From assembly GCA_964020085.1 (NCBI GenBank), contig OZ026603.1, positions 30,509,742 to 30,573,741 on the forward strand: a stretch of DNA of 64,000 nt, in the 5' to 3' direction. The notes beneath the pieces were generated by a model. That model had not been told where the DNA came from. It saw nothing but the letters and a program-made list of their open reading frames with translations, and did not search any database. The translations under genes and the position numbers were made by a program. This DNA comes from Micromussa lordhowensis. Lineage: Eukaryota > Cnidaria > Anthozoa > Scleractinia > Lobophylliidae. Below are positions 38,301 through 64,000 of this stretch, one piece after another; within the stretch, counting starts at the first letter, position 1, and each line of letters starts with the position of its first letter.

Positions 38301-39997
38301 AACACCCTTCCCTTCACTGGACAAATAATAAATTTGCTACCAGTCACTAGAACATGGTCAATTATTATAAACACTATTTAGTAAATGACAATACAGAAGT
38401 CCTGTACTAACAAGTTATTGGTCTATAAATTCCAAATCCCAGATCCTAACCCTAACCCCAATCCTGACCTTTCTCTGTATGACTTCACTCGTTGGTTTGC
38501 AATATTGGAGTAAGGCATCTGACTTTTACCGGTATGAATCCACTAGCAGTGTTTTCAATAGGACCCAGCACTCACCAGATCTCCAGTGGGTATTCTGTTG
38601 AACGTCGGCAGGTATATTTAACTTTTAAACATTCTCTAGAGAGAAATTATCCTGGGCTTCTCAGGGTGGGTGCTGTTCTGAGGTAGCCGCCACCTACTTC
38701 AGATCTTATTGAAAGCACTGCACTAGCCCATCCAGCAGCACCGTTTGACTACTGGCACAATAGAAATATTTATAACTAATGTTTGTAGTAAATTATCAGG
38801 AGTTACACCACATGAATGGGGGTCTGCTTCCAGAAACTCTTTCTTCATGTGTGATATTTTTTCTGTATCTGCAGAATTCAAAATATAAAGTTTTAAACAG
38901 AGACCAGTGGTGTAATGTGTTGGAATTTAGCCGCTCAATACTTCCTGACTTATCAAATTATGATGAAGATGGTGCTTGTAAGTGTTAACTTGTTATTTTC
39001 CCAGCTTGTGAAAGATCATGATCTGAGCACAAAAAACCTTGACCAGTATTACACATGGTTTATTAAGCAAGTGCGAGGAAGGCAAGATATTGGTTAAGTT
39101 CTTTTTATGTGTGTTTAGACACACTGGAGGTTAATAAAAACGTGGCAAAAAAGTTCCAAGACAACAGCAGGTGGTGAAAACCCAAGTGGGCAAGATAACC
39201 CATCTTAAATAAATATAGATGCTGTATAGCACTTTGTGGTAACCTTGGATGTAAAAAAATGTTCATTAGAAAGTGCTCAATTCAGTTAATTCGAGACGTT
39301 TCGGGAATAACCCCTTCATCAGTCAGGATGCTTCAGCCGTTAGGCCAGAATCAAATTTGATTGTTTGATTCTGGCCTAACGGCTGAAGCATCCTGACTGA
39401 TGAAGGGGTTATTCCCGAAACATCTCGAATTAACTGAATTGAGCACTTTCTAATGAACATTTTTTTACATCCAAGATAACCCATCTTGCCTGCTTGGGTA
39501 GCCAATCACAGCACAGGATTTGGTTCATCTGGCCTGCTCGCAGAGCTAGATGTAGCATGTGCAGGCATGCAGAGTTGAACTCTATCATATTTTTTGTTTT
39601 TCGTTGCACATGTTGTAGGCCCTTGGTAGTAGGCTTTCACTTGTGTTCTTAACCCTCTCCTTTGTCCCCAGCACTTTTATTCATTCCCTTTTTTGTCAAA
39701 CATTTTTTTCAAGTTTTCTTTTTCATGTGTAATAGAATTGGTAATGGTCATGTGTAATTGAATTAGATGCAACATGCACATGTAGCTTGTCCTGCAGTAG
39801 CTAGCTCTCAAAAGGCAATATTTAATTTTTCTGCCATCTTTTAATTTCCTGTTAAATGTAATTCCATCACTGGCGTATTTTTGAAACTGATGTTTTTCTT
39901 CATTGTTTATTGGTTTATTTCCTCAGGGCCAGTTCTCATGGATGAATTTGTAGTGTGGTACCGACAAAAATACCCTTCCGAATCATCGTCAGCCTGA
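32330..39997 (+). CDS. DCUN1D4: DCN1-like cullin neddylation cofactor (DCUN1D4/5 type)
   Basis: Co-E3 that helps transfer NEDD8 from UBE2M/UBE2F to cullins (family knowledge). Exons: 32330-32432, 34759-34915, 35540-35622, 36114-36190, 36708-36799, 36981-37089, 37956-38060, 38875-38977, 39927-39997; 299 residues, stop TGA. All phases join. The basic segment MPPRRKRK (about residues 49-56) matches the start of DCUN1D5 and an internal segment of DCUN1D4. The PONY domain follows, with [41 protein letters not shown] and [16 protein letters not shown]. The DAD patch that contacts the cullin is intact (D252, A276, D282). Exon 1 is inferred: it has a good donor, joins in frame and gives a total length close to human DCUN1D4. 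If it is wrong, translation starts at the ATG at 34800. The exon-2 donor is uncertain: 34879 and 34903 also keep the frame. Confidence 0.92.
34121..34292. mobile_element. pogo/Tigger-type MITE
   Basis: A 172-bp element between TA dinucleotides (34119-34120, 34293-34294). Its ends are CAGTAGAACATTGCTATCTC and CAGTTGAACCCTGCTGCCTC, the latter read from the right. Same group as 11434-11614. In DCUN1D4/5 intron 1. Confidence 0.75.
37741..37905. repeat. Dispersed repeat family F, copy 1
   Basis: Shares CCCGTAACAAA, GAATTRTATCAA, GGTGTTAC and AGGGCTC-type ends with 50690-50825 in a SMARCA5 intron. The GTAACACCTG/CAGGTGTTAC and AGAGCCCTG-like ends look like terminal inverted repeats. In DCUN1D4/5 intron 6. 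Confidence 0.5.
39207..39471. mobile_element. Palindromic Penelope-like insertion with hammerhead-like arms
   Basis: Flanked by a perfect 16-bp direct repeat, CAAGATAACCCATCTT, at 39191-39206 and 39472-39487. A near-perfect palindrome spans 39244-39475, with arms of about 112 bp and an 8-base centre. The only arm mismatch I see is ACGTC against ACATC. Each arm carries CTGATGA, a short hairpin and GAAAC. Long inverted arms, hammerhead-like motifs and a variable-length target duplication suggest a minimal derivative of Penelope-like terminal repeats; this is inference. It sits in the last DCUN1D4/5 intron. Confidence 0.7.
39295..39322 (-). other. Hammerhead-ribozyme-like core
   Basis: The minus strand reads CTGATGA, A, GGGGTTATTCCC, GAAAC, GTC. 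This has the conserved core boxes of a hammerhead with almost no helix III (self-complementary ACGT, as in forms thought to work as dimers). One extra A or an A-C pair lies at the base of helix II and helix I is weak, so activity is uncertain. The mirror copy at 39397-39425 (plus) has ACATC in place of ACGTC. Confidence 0.4.
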
Positions 39998-40887
39998 CAA
40001 CTTTTCCAGAATCGAGTTTTACTACAAAAAGTAATTATACAACATGCAGACGATGGACTTAAGAAGCTGTCATACCAAGAAAGGACTTCAATCAGCAAGG
40101 AATGTTGCTGATAAAAAATGTTACATTGAAGAGTCATCACAGTCATTGCGATTTTTTCAACAGTGGCATGAATGAAATAACCAAACAATGTAAAGAGATT
40201 GCTCGAACCATCCATTATTTGAATTTACACGCAATGCCTATTGCTTTGCTAGAAAGCTGGAGAAAACACAAGCTAAAAATACTGACTAAAGCTGAACATG
40301 CAAGAAAAAATTACTTTGATTTGCTTCACTGTGAAGTTCTGACTGAGAGAAAGCACATTTCAACTCCTGTCAATCTTTCTTCCCTGAGTTTGAATTTTCA
40401 ATTCTCCTTATGGATTGCAATACATTTTTTTAATATTACTGTTGAGAATTTTGCAACGCATCAAGACTGTCTCGTTGATTTTCATTGTTCTCATCTCCTT
40501 GTCAGCTCAGCAGTGTACTGATGTGGTGTTTCCCCTGCCTTGAAAGTAGAAACAGTATGGAATTGTTGCAGTCCTGAAGATAAAAAGATATGATTTTGTG
40601 AAGAGAAAAAAAAAATGGCTAAGAAAATACTGGAGTTTTTTTGCAAATAATTGTATTACCTCCAGGTAGTATATATATCACTTACTAACTTCCTCTGACA
40701 ATTTGCTAAACAGTTCTTCCCTTGACCAATCATGTACATTGTCATGAGCTGTCTTGTTTTTCCAGTCCCAGTTTTCTCCCTTTCATTAGAAAACTATCGC
40801 GGTGTCACAAAAATCATTAATTTTGCGCAATATGAAGGCTCCAAGGAGTTGATGGTACTTTCAGGGTATCTTAGTTCATAGTTTATT

Positions 40888-40893
40888 AATAAA
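40888..40893 (+). terminator. Polyadenylation signal of DCUN1D4/5
   Basis: AATAAA about 890 bases after the stop codon, the first canonical signal downstream. The 3' UTR would therefore cover 39998 to about 40915. Confidence 0.6.
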
Positions 40894-41362
40894 AAGCAGT
40901 GTAAACTAGTGTGTGGATCAGGTTTATTGCATGTCAAATACATTTGGATGTATTTATTGGTTTATGGGATAGATGAAACTGGGGGGTGACTCCCATTTAG
41001 AATGGGCAGGGGTGATCATTGTACCTTTAAGGGGTTAAAAAGGTGGATTTGGTACCTCTTATTAGACTGTTTAGCCACAAACGGTCCCACATCAGGAGCT
41101 TTTGCAGTAACCCAAAAATTGTCAGTGCCTAATAACTTGTTTTACCGTAATTCTGCCAAAATTTTTTCAAGCCACGTCCACAAAACTGGACCTTGATACC
41201 TCATAGGGGTTCTTTTCAAAGTTTCCAATGAGCAACTGTCATTTTATATGGCAGTTGTGCCCCCAGGAGATACAAAACAAGAACCTTTCCTGAAAGACAT
41301 CGTATGAAGGGTGAGAGGGAACCCCCCATATAGGTCTTACTCCTAGGGTAATAACTCACTTC

Positions 41363-41680
41363 CAGGGGTGCTTTCCATCATGCCAAACCGACCGGTCAGA
41401 GATCAGAGGGGATGCCCGAGGAAAATGGATCTAAATTTTCCTATTAAACCAGGCCAACCAATAGGAATGGCTCTTACCATTTTTCATTCCTTTCCTGAAT
41501 TCCCCAATTAGGGCAAAGAACTGGTTTGTCAAAAATGGAACGGCAAATTTCGGACGAAATATTCTGACCGAAACCAGAGGTGATCCCAAATGTTCGGGTT
41601 GGAAGAAACCGAAACGGACCTTTCCATTTGAATTCCTTCCGAAATTTCTGGAATCTTTGGCATAATAGAAAGCACCCCAG
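41363..41680. mobile_element. hAT-type MITE
   Basis: A 318-bp element. The left end CAGGGGTGCTTTCCATCATG and the right end, read inward, CTGGGGTGCTTTCTATTATG, both continue with CCAAA. The flanking 8-mers CTCACTTC (41355-41362) and ATCACTTT (41681-41688) share the TCACTT core, as for an aged 8-bp hAT duplication. ORFs of 82-106 codons on both strands here are artefacts. Confidence 0.8.
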
Positions 41681-42324
41681 ATCACTTTCCATATGTATAT
41701 ATACACCAGAAGGGTACAGAAAATGGCCAATCTCGCTGATAAAGACTACCCAAGCAGCGTTGCACGCATTTTTATCATCCACGAAAATATCCACGCAACG
41801 CGCGTGGCAATATCCGTGGAAGAACTAGGTACCATGTCTAAAAATAACTTGAGAGGGATTATCGTAAGGGGGATTGACTCAACCTTCATTAAAATGGTTC
41901 TTTGAGCTTTTGCAGGACAACACTTCTACCAGATTTGCACGCGAGTGTTCCATCACGTAGACCACGATTAAAAGGGTGGACACTGTCAGAATTGAGTCTC
42001 TAACGGCTGGATTGAGCCTAGACTTGCTTGTGGATAAACCGTAGTTTAATACCTTTCCTCGGGGAAGTTAAAGGAAACCCGGAACGCAGCCAATTCGCGC
42101 CTTTGACAGCGCTGGAATGCCTTCACTCGTGTCCCTTTTTGTTTGACCTGTGTTGTATCTAAATTTATGGTTGTCAACCGCACTTTTTAAATAATTTCGC
42201 GTTAGTGCCACGGAGGTACAGACGGGGCCATGGTCTTAAAACAAGCTCTTTCTGTACGGTTTTATTTCATTTTACCATCACCAGTCAAATAGTCGCTACT
42301 AGAGTCCAGTTTCGCGTTAAAACT

Positions 42325-42588
42325 TCAGGGCCAAAGGGTAACTTTTAGAACTTTGACTGGCATGTATTCCGGAATCACTTCATATACAATACTTCCTGTG
42401 GGGATTGGGCAATTACAATCGGAACTCTTGGGCGCTAGTTCAAAGTTGCTGACTGCTGACACGTGGTAGTGTAAAGCAAAAACCGACGTCTCCAGACTTG
42501 GCTGCATCTCACGTGGAACTTTGTAGTGAATGAGCGCGCGACGAGGGATGTACATTTCCTCAGATAATTCTACACAAAACGTCCCCAA
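42325..42588 (-). CDS. Unassigned ORF downstream of SMARCA5
   Basis: An 87-codon open frame, no recognised family. It has no ATG at its 5' limit (first internal methionine is in SEEMYIPRR). It has mixed composition and segments such as FELAPKSSDCNCPIPTGS and VIPEYMPVKVLKV that look protein-like, not low-complexity. A possible acceptor AG precedes it (TGTGTAG), so it could be an exon, an old retroelement piece or chance. No other exon was found to join to it. Confidence 0.3.
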   Translation of the reverse strand: MGTFCVELSEEMYIPRRALIHYKVPREMQPSLETSVFALHYHVSAVSNFELAPKSSDCNCPIPTGSIVYEVIPEYMPVKVLKVTLWP

Positions 42589-42938
42589 CCCAGTACTGAA
42601 CTACGACTTACACGTTTACTTCAGATCAAAATCAGTCAGAATTATTCGCCACAGACTATTCGCACAATAAGGCATCTTTAATATTCAATTTACCATTAAA
42701 AATTTAGGATCTACAGTATTTTGCATGAGCTATTCCGAGAAATCGGTACAGTTCACCAAAGAGTGCTTTCCAAATTGCCATTTCGGCAATCGACATGGTT
42801 GATAGAAAATTATAAAACTAAAGTAAACTTGAGCCAGAGCAGGAGGCTTAACTTAAAACGAAGATAAATATGATTCTTAAGCTGCTATAATACAAGGAAG
42901 ATGGATAAATCATGGTTCAAAACTTGGTAGAAAGTTGG

Positions 42939-42948
42939 TTTATTTATT
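42939..42948 (-). terminator. Polyadenylation signals of SMARCA5
   Basis: TTTATTTATT on the plus strand gives two overlapping AATAAA signals on the minus strand, only about 26-35 bases past the TAG stop. The 3' UTR is predicted to be very short. Confidence 0.65.
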
Positions 42949-42973
42949 AGAAGCTAGTTCATTTGTCTCCAGG

Positions 42974-58773
<15,800 letters not shown>

Positions 58774-59197
58774 GTTTTCCGTGGAAATGAAGAGCGACTT
58801 TTGTGGATCGATGTGAAAAGCCGGGAAGACAATTTTTGGCGGCACGCGAGAGAGGCTATTGATTAGCAGTCCGAACTGAATCCTGGGATATCTTAGGATC
58901 CAGTCTCCCTACGCGCATTTTCCAATCCTCGTGGAAGAAAGATGGCGACCGTCATTGCCGAGTCACTTTTTGTCTAAAATGTGTCGCCATTCTAGAACGA
59001 CTACTTTTAACTAGATATGTTATAATCAACGTAGATAAAAATTTTACTGTTTAAAAAGACCCGGTCTATCATGAAGTTTACTATTTGTGCGATGCGTTAC
59101 AAGAAATTGTGGTAGGTTTCGGAGTAAGCTGATAAACTTTGCGGAGGTGCGCTCTTTGAAGAACAACCTACATATCGAAGGATTTCTGGAAATCAAG
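58774..59197. promoter_or_regulatory. Bidirectional promoter of SMARCA5 and RBM26/27
   Basis: Only 424 bp separate the two start codons, on opposite strands. AAGATGGCG at 58939-58947 matches the YY1 consensus common in housekeeping bidirectional promoters. No TATA box is placed sensibly for either gene. Promoter function is inferred from the layout. Confidence 0.7.
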
Positions 59198-62100
59198 ATG
59201 CAAATCAAAAGCGTGGAAGCCTTGAAGACCTGGTTAACAACTCGTTTGGAATCAGTGTAAGTAAGCTTATATTAATTGATGTTTGAAAGACGTACATATA
59301 AAATCTAGCACGGGCGTTTGCATTGTAGATCAAGGATTCGTTTAATCAAGGTCGATCGCCCGTTCAATTTAAGATTTATAACGTGACGGATGTCACAAGG
59401 TTAGTATCTATTTCAAGGAAGTATTTCCGTGATGCTTATGTGCCGTTTAAGTTCGAGATCTTGAGAACTCTCACACGACAGAGAAACAACCGTAGGTTAA
59501 TTGGTTTGAGCAATCTGATTACCAAAATTAGGAATTGCTGACGAGTACAAATTGAGACTACTTGACTTCTGTATTGTAATGTTATATATATAAAGGTACT
59601 AGCTGTGGGCACATTTTGTTGATCGAGTTAGTACTACTATTAACATATTCCTTCAAGGTTGGATTTTTTATAGGTGTTCAATTCTCGCCTATTTTTATGT
59701 GTGTTGTTTTATTTACCAAATTCCTTCAGGTGTCAGTTTTAAGGGAGCATGAATATGTTTGTGGGTTGGCAGATTTGGTAAAAAAAAATTGGGTTACAGT
59801 TAACGGATTACAGATTTAATCAACATACTTAGTTTCAATAGATTTGGATATCGTATAAATGCAGTGGATTGTGGATTTATCCTAAAGCTTACATTTTTTT
59901 GGAACATACTTCGAAGTTGTCCAGACTGAGGATTTCGCCCCCTTTTTTTCTATTCGTAACGAAAAATAGTTCAAATTGATAACTTAAGGAAAAATAGAGA
60001 ACATTCTGCAAATGAATGGATTGATAAACCCATAGATTTCAGCATTAGCAGGCTGTGGATTTTTCTTTATGAACACAATGAAAGTTACATGTAGCTAATA
60101 CACGTAGGGGCCAAACCACCCCCCAAATGTTTCACGATTTCTTGGGTATTTCACTTTATTTTGCATTACTTCGAAAGTATTGACTCTATCTATACCAAAC
60201 TTGGTGAATAGAAAGAAGAGAAGATGCTAATTATTTTTGCATGAAAAATGTCAAGAAATGTTAAATGTGTGACGTCACAATGATGACGTCATGTTTTTCG
60301 CCACTTTTGAAGTTTTAAGTATGCATATTTTTTATTATGTGTTGGAAAGAGCACGTCAAGGGGAGTTGAAACCTGAAAACATTTTGTCGATATCACAAAA
60401 ATTGAATGAGATATGGTACTTTTAATTTTGAAAAATATTGATGCAGACTGTGAGTTCCCCCCCTTGAGAAAAATCCCCAAATTCAACCAGTAATTTTGTT
60501 CCAGCAAATCCAGTTATGTTGCATATCTGATGTAACAGATGACCATAGCAAGAATAAAAGAAGAAAAAGGGAATAAAAACTTTAGCTGTAGTATTTTTAC
60601 GTTAAAACTAGTTTTGTTACGTCATAAACCTGTGACGTCACCAGTTTTTTAACCGTTAATATCTTCTTAGTAAAGCCAAGAATTAAAAATCTAAAACCAT
60701 ACGATTTTTGGCAACATTAAGCTTTCCATTTGACTGAATTATTAGCCTTCCAAGAAAAAACCTGTAGAAAGTAAACCAGAGATTGACTTCATAGAGGAAC
60801 AGTATGGTTAAGCAAATTCCGGGGGGGACAACAAAAAAATATTTAATTTACCATAACTCGAGAAATAAAAGTCGTAGCAAAGAACGGTTTTCGGTATTTT
60901 ACTCCTCAAGTCAAGGCCTTTCCAATGACATAACTTTCACTATGAGATTCTAAAAAAATTAACACGCGTTTAAGTGACGTCATCAATTATGACGTCATAA
61001 TCTGACATTTTGTCACAACTTCCAATTGAAAATGAACTGGACAACAATCAAAGCTCATTTGCCAAACTTGGTTTAGAAATATATGAAAGAAGCAAATAGA
61101 GCCTTCATGAAACATTTGGGGGGTGGTTTGGCCCCTACGTGTAATATGGAAAGACCATTATTTTAAGTTTCGTTTAACCAACTGAAAGCCCCATTTCATA
61201 ATTTTTTTTTTAAGTTGTGATGCGGACCCAGCAGCTCTGGCCAAGTATGTTGTTGCATTGGTGAAAAAGGACAAACCTGTGGAAGAACTGAAGGAAATTT
61301 GTGTGGACCAGTTAGAAGTTTTTCTCTCTTCTGGTAATTACATCCTCATTACAAATTAGCAATAATTTTATGACTGAATGACTGACTTGCATTTTTTGTT
61401 TCTTTTCGATCTTCTACTCCACATGTGAAAGGTTCAGTAAACAAACTTAAAGGAGCTCAGTCATACCTTGTACCATTATGAGTTCTTTTGGCCTTGTACA
61501 AAATTACATGTACCTTTAAATTAAGGAAACCTGAAAATAACAGTGTAGTTACATGTGTAGATAAAAAAAAAACACCAAAGAGATAATAATTAATAAACCA
61601 TAAAGGAACAAGGATGGTTAAGGATGGAGAAGATTAACACAAATTGCAAACAACAAACTTGAAAAATTTAGGCTTTACTTTTCAAGTTGCAGAAGCTATG
61701 ACAAGCTCTTTTAAAGTTGCATTTTGATTAGATTTACCATTTAGACTGTTGTTGGTTTGTTGTTTGTTTGTTTTTTTTTTCAGAAACTGCCAACTTTGTG
61801 AACATGTTATTTGAAGCACTGACCAACTTTTCATACATGCCTCAACCAATTGTTGAGCCGGCTCCACCAATTGCTGGCCCCACTGCACCCAAAGTGATTC
61901 CCACACAACAGCCAACCCCTAATTCAACTACTACACCACCAGAAAAACCAAGGAAACCTTCCATATCAGAGGATGTTTTAACACCCAGAGTGCTAGCAGA
62001 GGTAAGACTGACCAACACCGATTTGTAATCTCTTGATAGAATAAAATAAATTGTCATGCAAGAAGGTGATGAGTATAAAGAAAATCTTTAACCTAAGGAT

Positions 62101-63428
62101 ATAAACTTTTTTTAATCAGCCCCAAAATTCTTAGAACTGTCATTGAAATTACTAAATAGTCTACAGGGCAGGAAAAAAAAAACAGGCCCAACTGGGCAAG
62201 TAAATTTTTCTCTTGGGAAAGTGAAAATAGAAGTTCAGTGGCCCAGTAGGGAAGTGAAATTAGCCTCGGTAGTCTTGTGAGTCTGAATGAAAATGTCAGT
62301 TCAATAAATTAACCCAATGACACCTGTACCGGCCATAACGAGTGTTGGCCCTTGTTTCACTTCTGACATTATCAACTCTGACCAAAATTCGCATCACTGG
62401 TACTCAGGTACTGCAGGAGCAAAATGTCTTTCCAATGATACCCAGATCAAAGTGATTGGGTCAATTGAGCCTGAAATGTGCACAAAAATTTCCCCCAACC
62501 ACACTTGACTACTCCGTGGTAAGAATTTCCCATCTCAATGATGCTTTCCCGGGTATTCTTGACCTTGAAAAGGAAAAGTAGAAAAAGGTATGCTAAACAA
62601 AAAAAAACAGAAAAGCAGGGGCAAGTGAAAACTGAAATTAACTAGCCTACCGAGCAAGTGGATTTCAATTTTTGCTCCTGCCCTGGACTCTAGGAAAAAT
62701 TTAATTCTGGAGATCCAGAATCTGAAGAATATGTAAACAAAAATGGGAATGTATCACATGGAGATTACCTGATGATATTTCATAAAACAATCACAATTCA
62801 AATGAGCCTTTAAGCATTTGTGTTAAGTAATATCACAGAATGTGTGTCAAATGTCTGTCAACTTGTGGAAGCAAGCACTGAGTGAAGACTATGAAAGTAT
62901 GAGTCTATTTAAATCATTGATTTCTATTGTTCTAGTCTTCAGTGCTAGATGATGACGACAGAGATTTCAAAAGAACAAGAAGAGCAACAGACTCTAGTGA
63001 GAGAATCACAAGTGGATCCAGCTCTATAGTGTCAAGCAGCGGGGATCGATCTCGCAAACGAAGAGCCGACGATGACAGTAGAGGCAGAGGTGACTTCTCA
63101 AAGTTTCCAAAAGAAGAAGCTACTGGAATGAGGATGGCTGATTCTGAGCCCAGAGACAATGACAATGCAACTTACCCCATTCCTAGTGCAATGCTGCGGG
63201 ACAGAGGTAACAAGTACATGGACAGCCAGGACGGACGGTCTGGTGGGATGAACTCTCATGATGATTTAAGGGGAAGGCGTGGAAGTCCATCGTGGGATCG
63301 CAGAGGTGGGAGGATGGGAAGAGGACGACCTTTTCGTGATAGATATAGAGATGACAGGCTACGACATGGTGGACGAGATGAAAGAGAGAGGGGTGGAGTT
63401 AGAAAGTCCCGTTGCCGAGACTATGATG
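59198..63428 (+). CDS. RBM26: RBM26/RBM27-type RNA-binding protein, 5' part
   Basis: Nuclear RNA-binding protein family linked to poly(A) RNA and exosome targeting (family knowledge). Exons seen: 59198-59256, 61215-61333, 61784-62001, 62936-63428; 296 residues, all phases joining. The N-terminal PWI-like fold is clear: ALKTWLTTRLESV, CDADPAALAKYVVALVKKDK, then EICVDQLEVFLSS and ANFVNMLFEAL (residues about 7-80). A proline-rich linker follows, then a long R/D/S/G-rich region (FKRTRRATDSSER to GRGRPFRDRYRDDR). The last residues KSRCRDYD (C292) begin the CCCH zinc finger, whose remainder must be in the next exon beyond 64000, after the donor at 63429. The RRMs are also beyond the window. RBM26 and RBM27 cannot be separated; this is probably their common orthologue. 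Confidence 0.93.
60101..61141. mobile_element. TA-flanked DNA transposon with clustered TGACGTCA sites
   Basis: A 1,041-bp element between TA dinucleotides (60099-60100, 61142-61143). Its terminal inverted repeats are about 35-38 bp and nearly perfect: CACGTAGGGGCCAAACCACC on the left, mirrored at the right. The interior carries TGACGTCA at 60270, 60284, 60633, 60975 and 60990, plus TTACGTCA at 60617. There is no transposase ORF. It lies in the first RBM26 intron. Confidence 0.85.
61449..61687 (+). repeat. Dispersed repeat family A, copy 2 (empty site for the TTAA MITE)
   Basis: Uninterrupted relative of 3760-4257. Where copy 1 carries the MITE, this copy reads CAAAATTACATGTACCTTTA, then AATTAAGGAAACC, so it shows the pre-insertion structure. 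In RBM26 intron 2. Confidence 0.75.
62420..62500 (+). repeat. Dispersed repeat family E, copy 2
   Basis: Similar at DNA level to the minus strand of 29540-29645 (see there). In RBM26 intron 3. Confidence 0.5.
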
Positions 63429-63735
63429 GTATGCAGTAGTTTATGTTTCACAGTGCATAATCAGCACTGAAATTTCTGTGAAAATTTGTTATAATATTTC
63501 TCCTTGTAGAAATATAGAGAAGGTTGTTCACGATCCAGCAGTTTTTTTCCAATTCAGTTACCTTGGGTTTCAGTATTTTGATAGTCAAAACAATATATTT
63601 TAAAGTCATCTTTCTTAATTTTTTTTTTTTTTTATATTAAAAATTTGTGAAAGCTGCAAAATGTTAATTTTTTTTTTTTCCATTCTCTTTTATTGGTATC
63701 CTGTACTACTGATAATTACAACAGCATTAATATGT

Positions 63736-63848
63736 ATCGCTTAACCTTCTTTACATTGGTTTACTAACATTAACATTTCTTTACTATAAGTTATCGCCTA
63801 ACCTTCTTTACATTGGTTTACTAACATTAACATTTCTCTTATATAAGT
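63736..63848. repeat. Tandem duplication of a 57-bp unit
   Basis: Two adjacent copies (63736-63791 and 63792-63848) share CTAACCTTCTTTACATTGG, then TTTACTAACATTAACATTTC, and differ at a few bases near each end. In the RBM26 intron after exon 4. Confidence 0.75.
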
Positions 63849-64000
63849 TAACTAATTACCCGTAAGTTTGTACGCTTTTGCGAGGAGCATTTTTTCGCAA
63901 CTATTGACCAAAGCTTTCTATTCTGTACTTGGATAAAACTTTATTAACAAAGACAGAAAGGATAAGAGCAAAATGTTAATGAAAAGAATGTCTTATGTAA

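Larger units (their letters stand above)
40916..42920. other. Region between the convergent DCUN1D4/5 and SMARCA5 3' ends
   Basis: No conserved gene is seen. It contains a repeat-like stretch at 40980-41340 (GGGGGGTGACTCCCA at one end, inverted GGGAACCCCCCA-like sequence near 41320), the hAT-type MITE and one unassigned ORF at 42325-42588. Confidence 0.6.

Noticed and set aside
40102..40521. 139-codon plus-strand ORF after the DCUN1D4/5 stop
   Set aside because: Lies in the predicted 3' UTR before the AATAAA at 40888, has no family resemblance and no upstream splice connection.
41431..41828. Overlapping ORFs of 82-106 codons on both strands
   Set aside because: Fully explained by the hAT-type MITE at 41363-41680.
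62932..63165. Minus-strand ORF rich in serine and leucine
   Set aside because: Antisense shadow of the RBM26 R/S/D-rich exon at 62936-63428.

Overview
This window is animal nuclear DNA, most likely from an anthozoan cnidarian (coral or sea anemone). The evidence is intron-rich single-copy metazoan genes close to their vertebrate counterparts, AT-rich introns, and many small inverted-repeat transposons, Penelope-like and LINE remnants and tRNA-derived SINEs of types I associate with coral genomes. The organism is an inference; the sequence carries no direct species marker.

Layout: (1) 142-28524, minus strand: a PDS5 cohesin regulator, 37 coding exons resolved, about 1,315 residues in the window, with its extreme 3' end off the left edge. 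(2) 28525-32329: about 3.8 kb of intergenic DNA filled with repeats (foldback element, minisatellite split by a LINE fragment, Penelope-like endonuclease remnant, complete SINE). (3) 32330-39997, plus strand: DCUN1D4/5-type cullin neddylation cofactor, 9 coding exons, 299 residues. (4) 40894-42938: gap between convergent genes with a hAT-like MITE and one unassigned ORF. (5) 42974-58773, minus strand: SMARCA5/ISWI chromatin-remodelling ATPase, 23 exons, 1,026 residues. (6) 59198-63428, plus strand: 5' part (4 exons, 296 residues) of an RBM26/RBM27 RNA-binding protein running off the right edge. SMARCA5 and RBM26 are head to head, with 424 bp between start codons.

Every splice junction given was checked for reading-frame continuity and alignment with family members recalled from general knowledge; the only ambiguous boundary is the donor of DCUN1D exon 2. 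Two introns use GC-AG instead of GT-AG borders. The genes are independent housekeeping functions (cohesin dynamics, neddylation, nucleosome sliding, RNA processing), not an operon or pathway.

The introns are the most unusual part. They hold a Penelope-type element and a LINE in the same orientation as their host genes, and a near-perfect 232-bp palindrome with hammerhead-like motifs flanked by a 16-bp target duplication. They also hold a 1-kb transposon with five TGACGTCA sites, and a TTAA-flanked MITE whose empty insertion site survives in a sister repeat elsewhere in the window. I see no previously undescribed multi-gene system.
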